Made by a program: the position numbers and the translations under genes. Below the pieces are notes generated by a model that saw nothing but the letters and a program-made list of their open reading frames with translations, made no database searches and was not told where the DNA came from. A DNA stretch of 64,000 nucleotides from Nocardia bovistercoris (GTDB taxonomy: Bacteria > Actinomycetota > Actinomycetes > Mycobacteriales > Mycobacteriaceae): assembly GCF_015674855.1 (NCBI RefSeq), contig NZ_JADMLG010000001.1:423985-487984 (forward strand), given 5' to 3'. Positions within the stretch are counted from its first letter, which is position 1, and every line of letters begins with the position of its first letter. This document shows positions 31,454 through 40,784 of this stretch, one piece after another.

Positions 31454-32413
31454 TTATTTCACCACCATCGCGCCTGCCACGAAGGTGAGGATCAGCAGCA
31501 TGGCGCAGTAGGTGACCAGTTGCCAGTGGCTGATGGTCTGTTGCATGCGGGAGATGGTGGCGCGCAGGGTGGCGTCGACGCGATGGTGGTCGGCGAGTTT
31601 GCGGCTGACGTCGGCCAGCGAGTCGGCGTGCTTCTGGGCGTCGAGTTCGGCGCGCTCGATGCGGGCGGTGAGCTTCATCACCTGTTTCTGCTTGTCCCGC
31701 ACCGCTTTACGGGACAGCGCGAGCGCGGTGCGCTGATTGACCAGCTCTTGGCGCTGGCGGGCGATGACGGCGGCCTGCGTCCGTGTGTGATGCTCCCAGT
31801 CCTGCACGGTTGCCCAGCCTCCCTGCACCTCGTCACGATAGCCCCAGGCGATCCGGTCCGTCACCCAACCCTCCAGGAATTCGCGCAGTTCGAAGGGTGC
31901 GCGACGGGGCACGACCACCGCCGTTGTCGAGGTGTCGAGCATTCCGGTCTGCGCGAGGTAGTCGCAGGCGGGCGGCGCGAAGTCGGCGACGCCGAGCGCG
32001 GGCAGATGCGGCACCCAGTATCCCGGCGGGCACAGCCACAGCACACCGTCGCAGCCCGCCTCGCGTAGGCGCGCGGTGTGGTCCTGGGCCAAGGCGCGAT
32101 CCAGCGGGCCGCCGCGCACCTCGACGGCGAAGGTGCGCTCACCTTTTCGCCACAGGACGTCGACGCGATGAATGCCGATTCGCTGATCCACTTCGGCGGA
32201 GTCGGCGCCGAAAGCGACGAGCCGCGCGCACATCCAGTATTTCAACCGTTGAATATCCCACTGTGCGGCGGCGCATCCGGGGCAGTGGCAGCTGAAGCGG
32301 GACTGTGCTCCGCCCGCGACGGCCTGCTCCTCGGCGCCGAGTTCTCCCATTCCCAATTCGGCGAGCACAGCCCGACGCCCGCACGGCAGATCGGCTCGCT
32401 GCCGAGACCTCAC
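31454..32413 (-). CDS. CoiA-like nuclease domain protein with coiled coil and membrane anchor
   Basis: The 319-residue protein has an N-terminal Cys/His cluster (CHCPGCAAAQ), then RVDVLWRKGERTFAVEVRGGPLDRALAQDHTARLREAGCDGVLWLCPP, the strand-Asp / E-x-R pattern of CoiA-type competence nucleases. A coiled coil follows (about 220-285: QRQELVNQRTALALSRKAVRDKQ...), and it ends in a membrane span (LVTYCAMLLILTFVAGAMVV). Canonical CoiA lacks the coiled coil and C-terminal anchor. The start could be the Met at residue 22. It may act on DNA at the inner face of the membrane, in uptake or defence; this is inference. Confidence 0.6.
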   Translation of the reverse strand: MRSRQRADLPCGRRAVLAELGMGELGAEEQAVAGGAQSRFSCHCPGCAAAQWDIQRLKYWMCARLVAFGADSAEVDQRIGIHRVDVLWRKGERTFAVEVRGGPLDRALAQDHTARLREAGCDGVLWLCPPGYWVPHLPALGVADFAPPACDYLAQTGMLDTSTTAVVVPRRAPFELREFLEGWVTDRIAWGYRDEVQGGWATVQDWEHHTRTQAAVIARQRQELVNQRTALALSRKAVRDKQKQVMKLTARIERAELDAQKHADSLADVSRKLADHHRVDATLRATISRMQQTISHWQLVTYCAMLLILTFVAGAMVVK

Positions 32414-32877
32414 GCGATCACACCCCTAGCCCATACCACCATCGGTCCCGCTGGACCCGCTCCTGTATCAAGGGTGCGCTGTCCGCGGCCCGCTCGCCAG
32501 CCCCCTATACCCCGCACCCGCGCGCGCCGCGGCCCCCGGTTCGTCGCTCGACCTGGCGATGTGTAATGCATCACAAGGCATTTCGTAGCGACATGCGAGA
32601 GGATCGCCACAGAAATCCCGCCGAATTGATCTTTGTCGCCAATCCGCAGGACACGCGCACCGGCCTGACCACGGTCGCGTACGGGCGGCGGGAGCCCGCG
32701 GCGACACGGCCGGGCGGTCCAAGGACGGCGGTGCACCGGCCGGGTGTGTCGCGCGGAGGAAAGCCGGTCGCGGGACCGTGGCGAGAACAGGGCTCTCGCT
32801 CCGCGCGGTGACGGGTTGACGGATAGAATCGGCCGGCCACGGCGCAGCCCCTGGCCTCGACGGGGAAGAAGGTACGG
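32414..32877. other. divergent intergenic region
   Basis: No convincing gene is seen between the CoiA-like gene and the repeat protein. An AT-richer patch around 32560-32640 (ATGTAATGCATCACAAGGC) may hold promoter elements. Frames here are short and of random composition. Confidence 0.4.
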
Positions 32878-34494
32878 ATGGAGCACGGCAGGCACGACGC
32901 CGAGTCGATCGGTGCGGTCTTGTCGGGCATCGCGCGGACCCTGCGCGATGTCAGCGACAAGTTGGATGCTGTCGCGGCCCGTGTCGGCGAAGAGAACGCC
33001 GACGAGGGCAGTCTGCTCGCCCGCCTGGCGAAGGTCGAAGCCTGGGCATTCCGTACCGAACAGGACGTCGCACGGCTGGACACGCGACTCGCCGCCGTCG
33101 AATCGAACGGGCACCCCGACGCGCCGCGGCCACGGCAGGTCGATCCGAATCCATCGCACGCCGCCGATCAGCCGCCCTCGCGCATACCCGCCCCGCTGCC
33201 GTCGCACGCTGCCGACCCGCTGTCCTCGCATGCCGCCGACTCGACCTCGGGTCGCACCGCCGCGACCTTTCCCTCGCGCACGCCCGACTCATTCGCCGCG
33301 CACACGACCGACACGCCTGCCTCGCACGCCGACACGCCCGCGCCCCGCACCACCGGAACGCTGCCGACGCACACGGCAGGCACGGTTTCCCCGCACGCCG
33401 CCGACGCGACTCAGGTTCGCACCACCGCGACTCTGCCCTCGCGCACTCCCGACACCCTCTCCTCGCACGCCGCCGACGAGACTGCGCACCGCTTGGTCGG
33501 GGCACCGCCACCGCGCACGACCGACACGTTCTCCGCACACGCCGCCGACACGTCCGCGCCCCGGACCACCGGAACACTTCCCCAGCGCACAGCCGACACG
33601 TTCTCCCTGCACGCCGCGGACCCGCCCGCTGCCCGCCCAGGCGCGGCGCCTCCACCGCGGACGGCCGACGCGCTCTCCTCGCACGCCGCCGACGAGGCTG
33701 CCTCTCGGGTGGGCGCGGCACCACCGACGGGCACGGCCGACACGCATTCCCCGCACGCACTTTCCCCGCGCGCGGGGACGACGCTTCCGCCGCACGCCAC
33801 CGATACCTCCCTGGAGCATGCCGCGCCGATGGTGCGCGCCGATATCGGCACCCGCCCGCAGCCGCCGACGCGGGCGGAGCGGCGGGAACTCGCGGCCCGC
33901 GCCGAACAGGAGCTACCCACGCGCGGCGAGTCGGCCCTACCGGTGCGCGACAAGGCAGGCGCCCCCGCCCGCGAACGCCTGCTCCCCCGCGCCGCCGCCG
34001 GCCGAGGCGAACGGATCGAGGCGCCAACCGCCGACAGTGCCGAGATCCCGACGCAGACGCCGCCGGAGGTGAGCACCGAACGCCGGATGCCCGCGGTGCC
34101 GCCCGCCCTGCACGACTGGGTGGAGCCGCCGTCAGCGGTGACCGCACACGAATCCCGCGTGGAGACGCCACCCGCGGACACCTTCACCCCGCGCTACGAA
34201 CCAGTCCCGGTGTCCGACGCAGGCAGGCCGAGCGCCGACTACGGCCTTGCCGCCGAGCACCTCGACTCGCCGCCTACCAGCCCGAACGGGCGGGTAGAAC
34301 TCTCCCCCGCGACACGGAACGGCCACGCGCCCTCCGGATTGACCGCCCCGCGCCCGGAACCGGGGACCAACGGCGCGCACCGGCCGACCATCGAGGATCA
34401 CGCGCACGTCGACAAGTTGCAGGCCATGCTCGACGAACTCAAGCGCAACCCCAACGGCCCCTTCGGGCGGCCGCTCGGCGAGATGCCCGCCTGA
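32878..34494 (+). CDS. Thr/Pro/His-rich repeat protein
   Basis: The 538-residue protein has a helical, coiled-coil-like N terminus (residues 1-78: SIGAVLSGIARTLRDVSDKLDAVAARV... AWAFRTEQDVARLDTRLAAVE). A long disordered region (about 95-330) follows, made of imperfect units such as RTTGTLPQRTADTFSLHAAD and RTPDTLSSHAADE, roughly 11-34 residues apart. A Pro/Glu-rich stretch and a short conserved-looking tail (DHAHVDKLQAMLDELKRNPNGPFGRP) end the protein. No signal peptide or catalytic motif is seen. Start ATG is preceded by GGGGAAGAAGG. It may be a scaffold; the repetitive core probably varies in length between strains. Confidence 0.7.
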   Translation: MEHGRHDAESIGAVLSGIARTLRDVSDKLDAVAARVGEENADEGSLLARLAKVEAWAFRTEQDVARLDTRLAAVESNGHPDAPRPRQVDPNPSHAADQPPSRIPAPLPSHAADPLSSHAADSTSGRTAATFPSRTPDSFAAHTTDTPASHADTPAPRTTGTLPTHTAGTVSPHAADATQVRTTATLPSRTPDTLSSHAADETAHRLVGAPPPRTTDTFSAHAADTSAPRTTGTLPQRTADTFSLHAADPPAARPGAAPPPRTADALSSHAADEAASRVGAAPPTGTADTHSPHALSPRAGTTLPPHATDTSLEHAAPMVRADIGTRPQPPTRAERRELAARAEQELPTRGESALPVRDKAGAPARERLLPRAAAGRGERIEAPTADSAEIPTQTPPEVSTERRMPAVPPALHDWVEPPSAVTAHESRVETPPADTFTPRYEPVPVSDAGRPSADYGLAAEHLDSPPTSPNGRVELSPATRNGHAPSGLTAPRPEPGTNGAHRPTIEDHAHVDKLQAMLDELKRNPNGPFGRPLGEMPA

Positions 34495-34498
34495 GGCG

Positions 34499-35434
34499 TC
34501 AGCGGCGGCGACGCCCACCGCTCGGGCGATCGGGTTCGTCGGGCGGTGTGAGCAGTGCGCGGATCAGGTCGCGTAACCAGCGGTGTCCGCCGTCGGCGCC
34601 ATTGCGCGGATGCCAGGCCATGGACACCGCGATCTCGGGTAACGGCAACGGGATCTCGAAGGTGCGCAGGCCGAGTGCCGCGACCGCGGAACGGCTGAGG
34701 TGCGCGGGCACCGAGCAAACGACGTCGCCGGAGCGGACCGCGAGCAGCGCGGCGGTCAGATCGGGGACGGTCGCGACGACGCGGCGGGTGCGGCCGTGCA
34801 GGGCGAGCCGGTCGTCGATGGGGCCGTGCGCGCGCCCGTGCCGCGAGATGGCCAGATGCGCGGCGGCCGCGTAACGGGCCACGGTGACGTGCTCGGTCAC
34901 GAGCGGATGGTCCGGTGCGGCGACGCCGTGCGCGCGGTCGCCGAATATCCGCTGCACGGTGGTCTCGGGATCGGTGCGTTCGATGACGCCGACTTCGATG
35001 TCGACGCGGCCGTCGCGCAGGGCGGCGATGTCCTCCGGCGCGTCGGGCCGGATGTTGAGGCCGACGCCGGGGGCTCGGGTGCGCACCGCCGAAAGCAGCG
35101 GCGCGACGAGTTCGGTGAGCACCGCGTCACCGGCGCGCACCGCGAAGGATCGTTTGAGCGCCGCGGGATCGACCTCGCCGCGCGGGCTCAGCAACTCCCG
35201 CCCCTTGGCCACGAGCGTGCTCACCTCGTAGCGCATCTCGAGGGCACGCGGCGTGGGGACCAGGTTGCGTCCGGCGCGGACCAACAGCGGATCGCCGAGG
35301 ACGCGACGCAGCCGCGCGAGCGTTCGACTCATGGCGGGGGCTGAGGTGTCCAACCGGTGGGCGGCCTTGGTCACACTGCTCGTCTCCAGCAGCGCGTCCA
35401 GTGCAACCAGCAGATTCATATCCAAGGGTTCCAC
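34499..35434 (-). CDS. LysR-family transcriptional regulator
   Basis: The start is GTG 35434 (VEPLDMNLLVALDALLE), with ATG 35419 as alternative; the longer frame upstream is not family-like. The 311 residues comprise a winged helix-turn-helix (MNLLVALDALLETSSVTKAAHRL...SAPAMSRTLARLRRVLGDPLLVRAGR) and a substrate-binding domain of two Rossmann-like lobes (PGVGLNIRP, GRVDIEVGV and LVTEHVTV). The layout is NodD/NahR-like. It starts 361 bp from the end of the monooxygenase gene; its target may be that gene or an unlinked operon. Confidence 0.88.
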   Translation of the reverse strand: MEPLDMNLLVALDALLETSSVTKAAHRLDTSAPAMSRTLARLRRVLGDPLLVRAGRNLVPTPRALEMRYEVSTLVAKGRELLSPRGEVDPAALKRSFAVRAGDAVLTELVAPLLSAVRTRAPGVGLNIRPDAPEDIAALRDGRVDIEVGVIERTDPETTVQRIFGDRAHGVAAPDHPLVTEHVTVARYAAAAHLAISRHGRAHGPIDDRLALHGRTRRVVATVPDLTAALLAVRSGDVVCSVPAHLSRSAVAALGLRTFEIPLPLPEIAVSMAWHPRNGADGGHRWLRDLIRALLTPPDEPDRPSGGRRRR

Positions 35435-35795
35435 ACAAGGATTATCACCAACGGAACGATTCGGCCGCACCGTTGCCTCGGTGACAATCGGCGGGCGAGT
35501 GCGCGAACGCGCGTTCCCGACCTCGGGTCCGCAGGCGGCGATGCGGTGAGCAGTCGACGAACCTACCGCCCGCACGGTTCGAACGACCGCCCCGCGCGCT
35601 CACTCAGCAGCTTCGGCAACATACCAGCACACCGCCGTGTCGCCTCGATCGAATCCGGCTCTGCTGCTGCGCGTCCACATCGCGGGTAGGCGGTCGTCTC
35701 CGGCCACAAGCACACACGGCGAGAGCGACTCGCACACCGAACGAGAATCGAACGGCGACAGGAACGCTCGCGCACAGCGGCTCGGCCGCGACCGA
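35435..35795. other. upstream region of the LysR gene, no gene seen
   Basis: No plausible frame is present. It should contain the LysR promoter and, at its right end, the 3' untranslated part of the flavin monooxygenase transcript. Confidence 0.45.
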
Positions 35796-37340
35796 TCAGC
35801 TCAGATCCGCGCCGGACCGGTGCGGCTCCAATCGCTCGGCCTGCGGCCGCACGGCCTGCGCCTGCGTCGCGGGCTGCGAACGTGCGCCCAACCCGCGATA
35901 CGACGACGGCTTGACCGGCCGCAACCACTGGCCGAGCCGGGTGCGCAGCGGTAGTCGGAACTTCAGGTCGCGCAGCATGTCATCGATATTGTGGATGGCG
36001 AAGGGCGTGACGACGGTGCCGTGCGCGTGGTGGCCGTCGGTCCCCGAATCCATCCAGCTCAGTCGCTCGTCCACCGCGGCGGCCAGTTCCTCCTGCGGCG
36101 GCAGCACGATGCCGCCGCGCAGCAGGGCCGCCGTCCAGTGCGCGCCGACCTCGGCGCCGAGCGGGCTCAGGAACGACGAGTTGTAGCCCGCGAAACTCAG
36201 ATTCGGGACCTCGACGGGCAGAATGTGCCGGTACAGGCGGAAGTTGCCGTTCTCGTCGGTGAGTCGGCGCTGCACGTACGGGGTGAGGAAGGGCACGCGC
36301 TGCTGGAAGCCGGTGGCGCACAGCACCACGTCGGCCTGCACCCGCTGCCCGTCGGACAGGTCGACGGCGGGGCCGGCCTTGGTGCTGAGCATGTCGACCA
36401 CGGTGGTGTCGCGGTGCACCACGATCCTGCCGTCGCGGACCTGTTCGTAGAAACCCTCGGTGGCCAGGCTCGCACTGCTCTGCGCGATCTCCTCGAACCG
36501 TCCCTCGGGCACGAGATCGAGTTCGCGCAGCATCAGCTTCTTGGTGGCGAGTTCGCGCAGCACGTCGAAGTTGGTGTCGCGGAAGGAGCGGCCCGCGCCG
36601 TGCAGCAGTTTCTCCGCGCGGCCGAGCCGCTGGTAGCGGAAGTGCGCCTCCCCCGCCCTGGTCAGGATGAGTCGCTCGTAATCCTGTTTGAGGCCGGGTT
36701 TGCGCGGCATCTTCCACAGCAGCCTGCGCGCGACGACCCTGGTCGAGGCGGCGACATGGCTCACGGCCTCGGCGACGTCGCAGGCGGATTTGCCGTATCC
36801 GACGACCAGGACCGTGCGGCCGCGCACCGCCTCGAGATCGTGGAAGTTCGAGGTGTGCAGCAGTTGCCCGCCGCCGACCTGGTACAGATCGGCGCCGCGG
36901 AAATCGGGGACGAACGGATCGCTGTACACGCCGTTGGCGACGACGAGGTGATCGCAGGAGGCGCGGTGCACGCCGGTGTGGTCGCGGATCTCGAGCAGCC
37001 AGCCGCTGTCCACCGGGTCGGCGGCCACCACCTCGGTGCCGAGGCGCAGGCTGTCGCGCAGCCCGAAGTGGTCGACGTAGCCCTCCAGGTACGCCTGCAT
37101 CTGCGCGCCGTCGGGCACGTCGGGGTAGTCATCGGGCATCGGCAGATCCGAGAAACGGTAGGTCCGTTTCGAATTCTGGGTCCGTAGTCCGGGGTAGCGC
37201 CGCGTGGCACTCCACACGCCGCCGACATCGGGTGTCCTGTCGAACACCTCGATCGGAAAACCTTCCCGGCTCAACACCTTCGCGGAGGCGAGCCCTGCTA
37301 TGCCCGCACCTACGATCGCGATACGGTTCCCGCTCGTCAT
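35796..37340 (-). CDS. flavin-containing monooxygenase (class B)
   Basis: The start is set at MTSGNRIAIVGAGIAGLASA (ATG 37338-37340), giving 514 residues; upstream residues do not fit the family. FAD site GAGIAG is at 11-16. The second dinucleotide site VVGYGKSACDVA (179-190) binds NADPH, and GGQLLHTSNFHD (158-168) corresponds to the FxGxxxHxxxW-type fingerprint. C-terminal TGFQQ-x-PFL and YNSSF are typical too. It oxygenates a soft heteroatom or a ketone with O2 and NADPH; the substrate is unknown. It lies 195 bp after the P450 gene on the same strand, so both may act in one oxidative pathway. Confidence 0.88.
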   Translation of the reverse strand: MTSGNRIAIVGAGIAGLASAKVLSREGFPIEVFDRTPDVGGVWSATRRYPGLRTQNSKRTYRFSDLPMPDDYPDVPDGAQMQAYLEGYVDHFGLRDSLRLGTEVVAADPVDSGWLLEIRDHTGVHRASCDHLVVANGVYSDPFVPDFRGADLYQVGGGQLLHTSNFHDLEAVRGRTVLVVGYGKSACDVAEAVSHVAASTRVVARRLLWKMPRKPGLKQDYERLILTRAGEAHFRYQRLGRAEKLLHGAGRSFRDTNFDVLRELATKKLMLRELDLVPEGRFEEIAQSSASLATEGFYEQVRDGRIVVHRDTTVVDMLSTKAGPAVDLSDGQRVQADVVLCATGFQQRVPFLTPYVQRRLTDENGNFRLYRHILPVEVPNLSFAGYNSSFLSPLGAEVGAHWTAALLRGGIVLPPQEELAAAVDERLSWMDSGTDGHHAHGTVVTPFAIHNIDDMLRDLKFRLPLRTRLGQWLRPVKPSSYRGLGARSQPATQAQAVRPQAERLEPHRSGADLS

Positions 37341-37535
37341 GGGCACCGAGATTACCCGCCCGCGCGGCGTCGCAAAGCCCGCGTACCGGATTTGCCGTTC
37401 GAGGAGCCCGTCGACCCCGGTGAACAGCAGGCGCACACGCCGCTCGACCACCGGAGGCGAACCGTCCGACGAGTGCGCGGTGATGTCGCGCACCCGGGTG
37501 TGCGCGGTGCGCCGCCCGCCGTGATGTGGGCGACC

Positions 37536-38768
37536 CTAGATCCCGGCCGCGGCGGCGACCGGCGTCGACTCAACGGGCAGGGTGTGCACGGCGCGGAACA
37601 GGATGCTCTCGCGCCAGCGGATGTCTTCGGTGTCCACCGCGAGCCGCAGGTCGGGGCACCGTTCGAGCAGCGCGGTGAGGGCGATCCTGGCCTCCAGCCT
37701 GGCCAGGCCCGCGCCGAGGCAGAAGTGCGCGCCGTACCCGAAGGCGAGGTGGCCGCCGGTGTCGCGCGCCGGATCGAAGCGGGCGGCGTCGGTGAAGTGG
37801 GACTCGTCGTGATCGGCGGACCCGAGCGCGACCAGTACCAGTTCCTCCGCGGGGATGGTCACGCCGCCGACGGTTGTCGGGGCCGTGGTGTAGCGCATGG
37901 TCGACATGTTCACCGGGCCGTCGTAGCGCAGCATCTCCTCGACCAGCCCCGGAATCTCGTCGGGACGCTCGCACAGCCGCCGGTACCGCGAGCGGTCGGT
38001 GAGCAGCGTGAGCACGGTGTTGCCGAGGAGGTTCACGGTCGTCTCGTGGCCCGCGATCAGCATCACGAACGCCATAGAGATGAGCTCGTCGTCGTCGAGG
38101 CCGTCCTGCTCGTCCGAGGTCGCGATCAGGCCCGACAGCAGATCATCGCCGAGGCCGTTCGAGCGCCGGGCCGCGATGAGGGCGTCGAAGTACTCGACGA
38201 TGGCGTCGGTGGCCACACGCATATCGTGCGGATCCGCCATCGCGGTGTCGGAGACGATCGTCGACCAGTCGCGGAACAGTTCGCGGTCGGCGAACGGGAC
38301 GCCGAGCAGTTCGCAGATGACGGTGATCGGCAGCGGGAAGGCGAATTCGGTCATCAGGTCGACCGGTCCCGGCGCGGCGGCCATGCGGTCGAGCAGGTCG
38401 TGGGTGATCTCGCGGATGCGATCGGTCAGCGCGTCGAGGCGAGCGGGGGCGAAGGCCGGAGTGACCGCGCGGCGCAGGCGGGCGTGCCGCGCGGCGTCGG
38501 CGTTGAGCATGTGGTGCGACAGCCGGTGGTTGACCGCGGTGAGGCCGCTGCGGCCCGCGCCCTCTCCGCGCGCCCGCATCCCGGCGTCGGTGCGCGGATC
38601 CTTGCGCACGGTCGGATCGCGCAGCAGTTGCCGCGCGGCGTCGTAGCCGACGACCAGCCAGGCGCGCAGGCCGGTGCGGAATTCGATCGGATGCACCGGT
38701 CCCTCGGCTCGCAGCGCCGCGTAGTACTCGTAGGGCGCTCGAAAGAATTCGGGTGGCAAACGTTTCAT
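37536..38768 (-). CDS. cytochrome P450
   Basis: The 410-residue soluble bacterial P450 has the I-helix AGHETT (239-244), the ExxR pair (Glu278, Arg281), the PERF-like region DAARFDPARD, and the heme loop FGYGAHFCLG (343-352) with Cys350 as thiolate ligand. Length and motif spelling fit CYP107/CYP105-like actinomycete enzymes of secondary metabolism or xenobiotic oxidation. No ferredoxin or reductase gene is adjacent, so it would use redox partners from elsewhere. Upstream is a divergent MFS transporter gene; downstream is a flavin monooxygenase. Confidence 0.95.
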   Translation of the reverse strand: MKRLPPEFFRAPYEYYAALRAEGPVHPIEFRTGLRAWLVVGYDAARQLLRDPTVRKDPRTDAGMRARGEGAGRSGLTAVNHRLSHHMLNADAARHARLRRAVTPAFAPARLDALTDRIREITHDLLDRMAAAPGPVDLMTEFAFPLPITVICELLGVPFADRELFRDWSTIVSDTAMADPHDMRVATDAIVEYFDALIAARRSNGLGDDLLSGLIATSDEQDGLDDDELISMAFVMLIAGHETTVNLLGNTVLTLLTDRSRYRRLCERPDEIPGLVEEMLRYDGPVNMSTMRYTTAPTTVGGVTIPAEELVLVALGSADHDESHFTDAARFDPARDTGGHLAFGYGAHFCLGAGLARLEARIALTALLERCPDLRLAVDTEDIRWRESILFRAVHTLPVESTPVAAAAGI

Positions 38769-39009
38769 ACGGACCCTTCCCCGCTGCGGATGCGCGGACG
38801 GCGCACCACGGCCTTCGCCTACTCCTGTGCCCCGCCGTGCCCGTACATCGGCGACCCGCGCGGGAACCCGGCGCCGGATCGAAATCGCTTGCGGTATCGG
38901 CCGATCCGGCCGCCATCGATAGTGGCACGAATCCCCGGATCCGGCCAGAACCGCCCGCGCCGCGCACCGGCGGCGCGCGCGCCGCGACGCCCGCCGCTAC
39001 CCTCCATGG

Positions 39010-40224
39010 ATGCGCACGCAGGCCCCCGAGCTGCGACGCGCCCGGATCGCGGATTCGGGCGCCTTCGCGACACAGGGTTTCTTCTTCGCCGTCGTCCTGA
39101 GCCACCTGCCGCAACAGCAGGAGAAGTTCGGGCTCTCGGACGCGACCATCGCGGTGGGCATCCTGCTCGCCTCGGCGCTGGCAGGCGCGGGCAGTCTCGC
39201 GGCCGAACGCCTCGCGCTGCGCCGCTCGAGCCGCACCGCCTTGCGCCTTGGCCTGCTGCTGATCGCGGTGACGGGCTGCGCGGTCGCGTACGCGCCGAAT
39301 ACGCCGGTGCTGCTGGTGACCCTCGGGTGCTACGGAGTGGCGCTCGGGATGGTGGACGCGAGCGCGAACATGCAGGCCGTGTTCATCCAGCGCGGGTACG
39401 GCACGGTCGTGCTCGCGTCGTTCTACGCGGCGTGGAGCGCGGGCTCGATCGGGGGTGCGCTCTATGTCGCCGCGACCGAGTCACTCGACGTCGCGCTGCG
39501 CCCTTCGCTGCTCGGGGCGGTCGGCATCGCCCTGGTCGCGGGGCTCGCGCTTGGGCCGTCACTGTTGACCGAGGACGAGGCCGAAGGCGCCGAGACCACA
39601 GCGGACCGGGTCGCGGAACCGATCGCGAGACGGATGTTCCTCGCGTTGGGGCTCGCGATCGCGCTCGTGTTCGCCGTCGACGTCGCGGTCGGGAGTTGGT
39701 CGGCGCTGTACCTGACCGACGAACTGCGCGCGAGTTCGGCGACCGCGGCGGTCGGACTGGCCGCGTACCAGGCGGCGGCGCTGCTGGCCCGACTCACCGG
39801 CGACCGCTGGGTGCGGCGTTTCGGGCCGCGCGCTGTGGTGCGCGCGGTCGCCGGGCTCGGCGCCGCGGGCATGGCGCTCGTGGTCGTCGCACCGGGACCG
39901 GCGGTGGCCGTCGCCGGATTCCTCGTCGCCGGACTCGGCACCGGCGTGATCGCGCCGCTGTGTTTCAGCGAGGCCGGGGAATCGGCCTCTGGCGCCGCGC
40001 TCGACGCGCTCATCGCCCGACTCAACCTGTTCAACTACGCGGGCACGCTGGCGGCCGGGCTGATCGTCGGCGGGATCACCGCGGCGCTCACCTATCGGAT
40101 CGGATTCGTGGTCCCGCTGCTGTGCGCGGCGGCGTTGATCCTGCTCGCGGGCGCGTTCCACGGCGGGCGGGCGACCGACAGCCGTCACGGATCGCCCGCC
40201 GACCGTGCTGTACTTGACCCATGA
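39010..40224 (+). CDS. MFS transporter
   Basis: A 404-residue membrane protein with about 12 predicted spans in two halves (for example DATIAVGILLASALAGAG, GLLLIAVTGCAVAYAP, LVTLGCYGVALGMVDASANMQ, then a cytoplasmic loop near 195-205 and LALGLAIALVFAVDVAVGSWSALYL). It resembles the FucP/YbjJ-like single-protein MFS group. The substrate is not readable. Its stop overlaps the GNAT start (ATGA at 40221-40224), so export and acetylation may be linked. It is divergent from the P450 gene by 241 bp. Confidence 0.87.
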   Translation: MRTQAPELRRARIADSGAFATQGFFFAVVLSHLPQQQEKFGLSDATIAVGILLASALAGAGSLAAERLALRRSSRTALRLGLLLIAVTGCAVAYAPNTPVLLVTLGCYGVALGMVDASANMQAVFIQRGYGTVVLASFYAAWSAGSIGGALYVAATESLDVALRPSLLGAVGIALVAGLALGPSLLTEDEAEGAETTADRVAEPIARRMFLALGLAIALVFAVDVAVGSWSALYLTDELRASSATAAVGLAAYQAAALLARLTGDRWVRRFGPRAVVRAVAGLGAAGMALVVVAPGPAVAVAGFLVAGLGTGVIAPLCFSEAGESASGAALDALIARLNLFNYAGTLAAGLIVGGITAALTYRIGFVVPLLCAAALILLAGAFHGGRATDSRHGSPADRAVLDP

Positions 40225-40772
40225 GCGACACATCGGTGACCGTCGACCGGGCCGGGCTGTGGGACGCCGAGGCCCTCAGTGACGTCGCCGCCGCGACCTT
40301 CCCGCTGGCCTGCCCGCCCGATGCCACCGCCGACGACATCGAGATCTTCCTCGCCGAGGCGCTCTCTGGCGAACGTTTCGGCGAATACCTCACCGACCCG
40401 GACCGCACCGTGCTCAAAGCGGTCGCCGACGGCGAAATCGTCGGCTACGCGATGCTGCACGCCGGACAGCCCGCCGATCCCGAGGTCGCCGCCGCGGTGG
40501 ATCTGGCTCCGGTGGTCGAGATCTCGAAGATGTACGTGCTGCCTGGCCATCACGGCGGCGGCGTGTCCGCCGCGCTGATGCGCGCCGCGCTGGAACGCGC
40601 GCGTGCCGACGGCGCGGCCGGGCTGTGGCTCGGGGTCAACCAGGCCAACGAACGGGCGCAACGGTTCTACGCCAAGCACGGCTTCCGTCGGGTGGGGACG
40701 AAGACCTTCCACGTAGGCAACCAACTCCACGACGATTACGTGATTCGGCTGGTCTTCACTCCGGCCGCCTAG
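40221..40772 (+). CDS. GNAT-family N-acetyltransferase (Rv2669-like)
   Basis: The 183-residue protein has the GNAT core: KAVADGEIVGYAMLH (strand 4), VVEISKMYVLPGHHGGGVSAALMRAALERA (the acetyl-CoA loop, here HHGGGVSAAL in place of R/Q-x2-G-x-G/A) and LWLGVNQANERAQRFYAKHGFRRVG. Position at the head of the conserved block matches Rv2669 of M. tuberculosis. The acceptor is unknown. ATGA coupling to the upstream MFS gene suggests joint expression. Confidence 0.87.
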   Translation: MSDTSVTVDRAGLWDAEALSDVAAATFPLACPPDATADDIEIFLAEALSGERFGEYLTDPDRTVLKAVADGEIVGYAMLHAGQPADPEVAAAVDLAPVVEISKMYVLPGHHGGGVSAALMRAALERARADGAAGLWLGVNQANERAQRFYAKHGFRRVGTKTFHVGNQLHDDYVIRLVFTPAA

Positions 40773-40784
40773 TCGAGGCCGCCC

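Noticed and set aside
32571..34187. Several long minus-strand frames opposite the repeat protein
   Set aside because: They mirror the GC-skewed repeats of the plus-strand gene and lack any family pattern or start signal.
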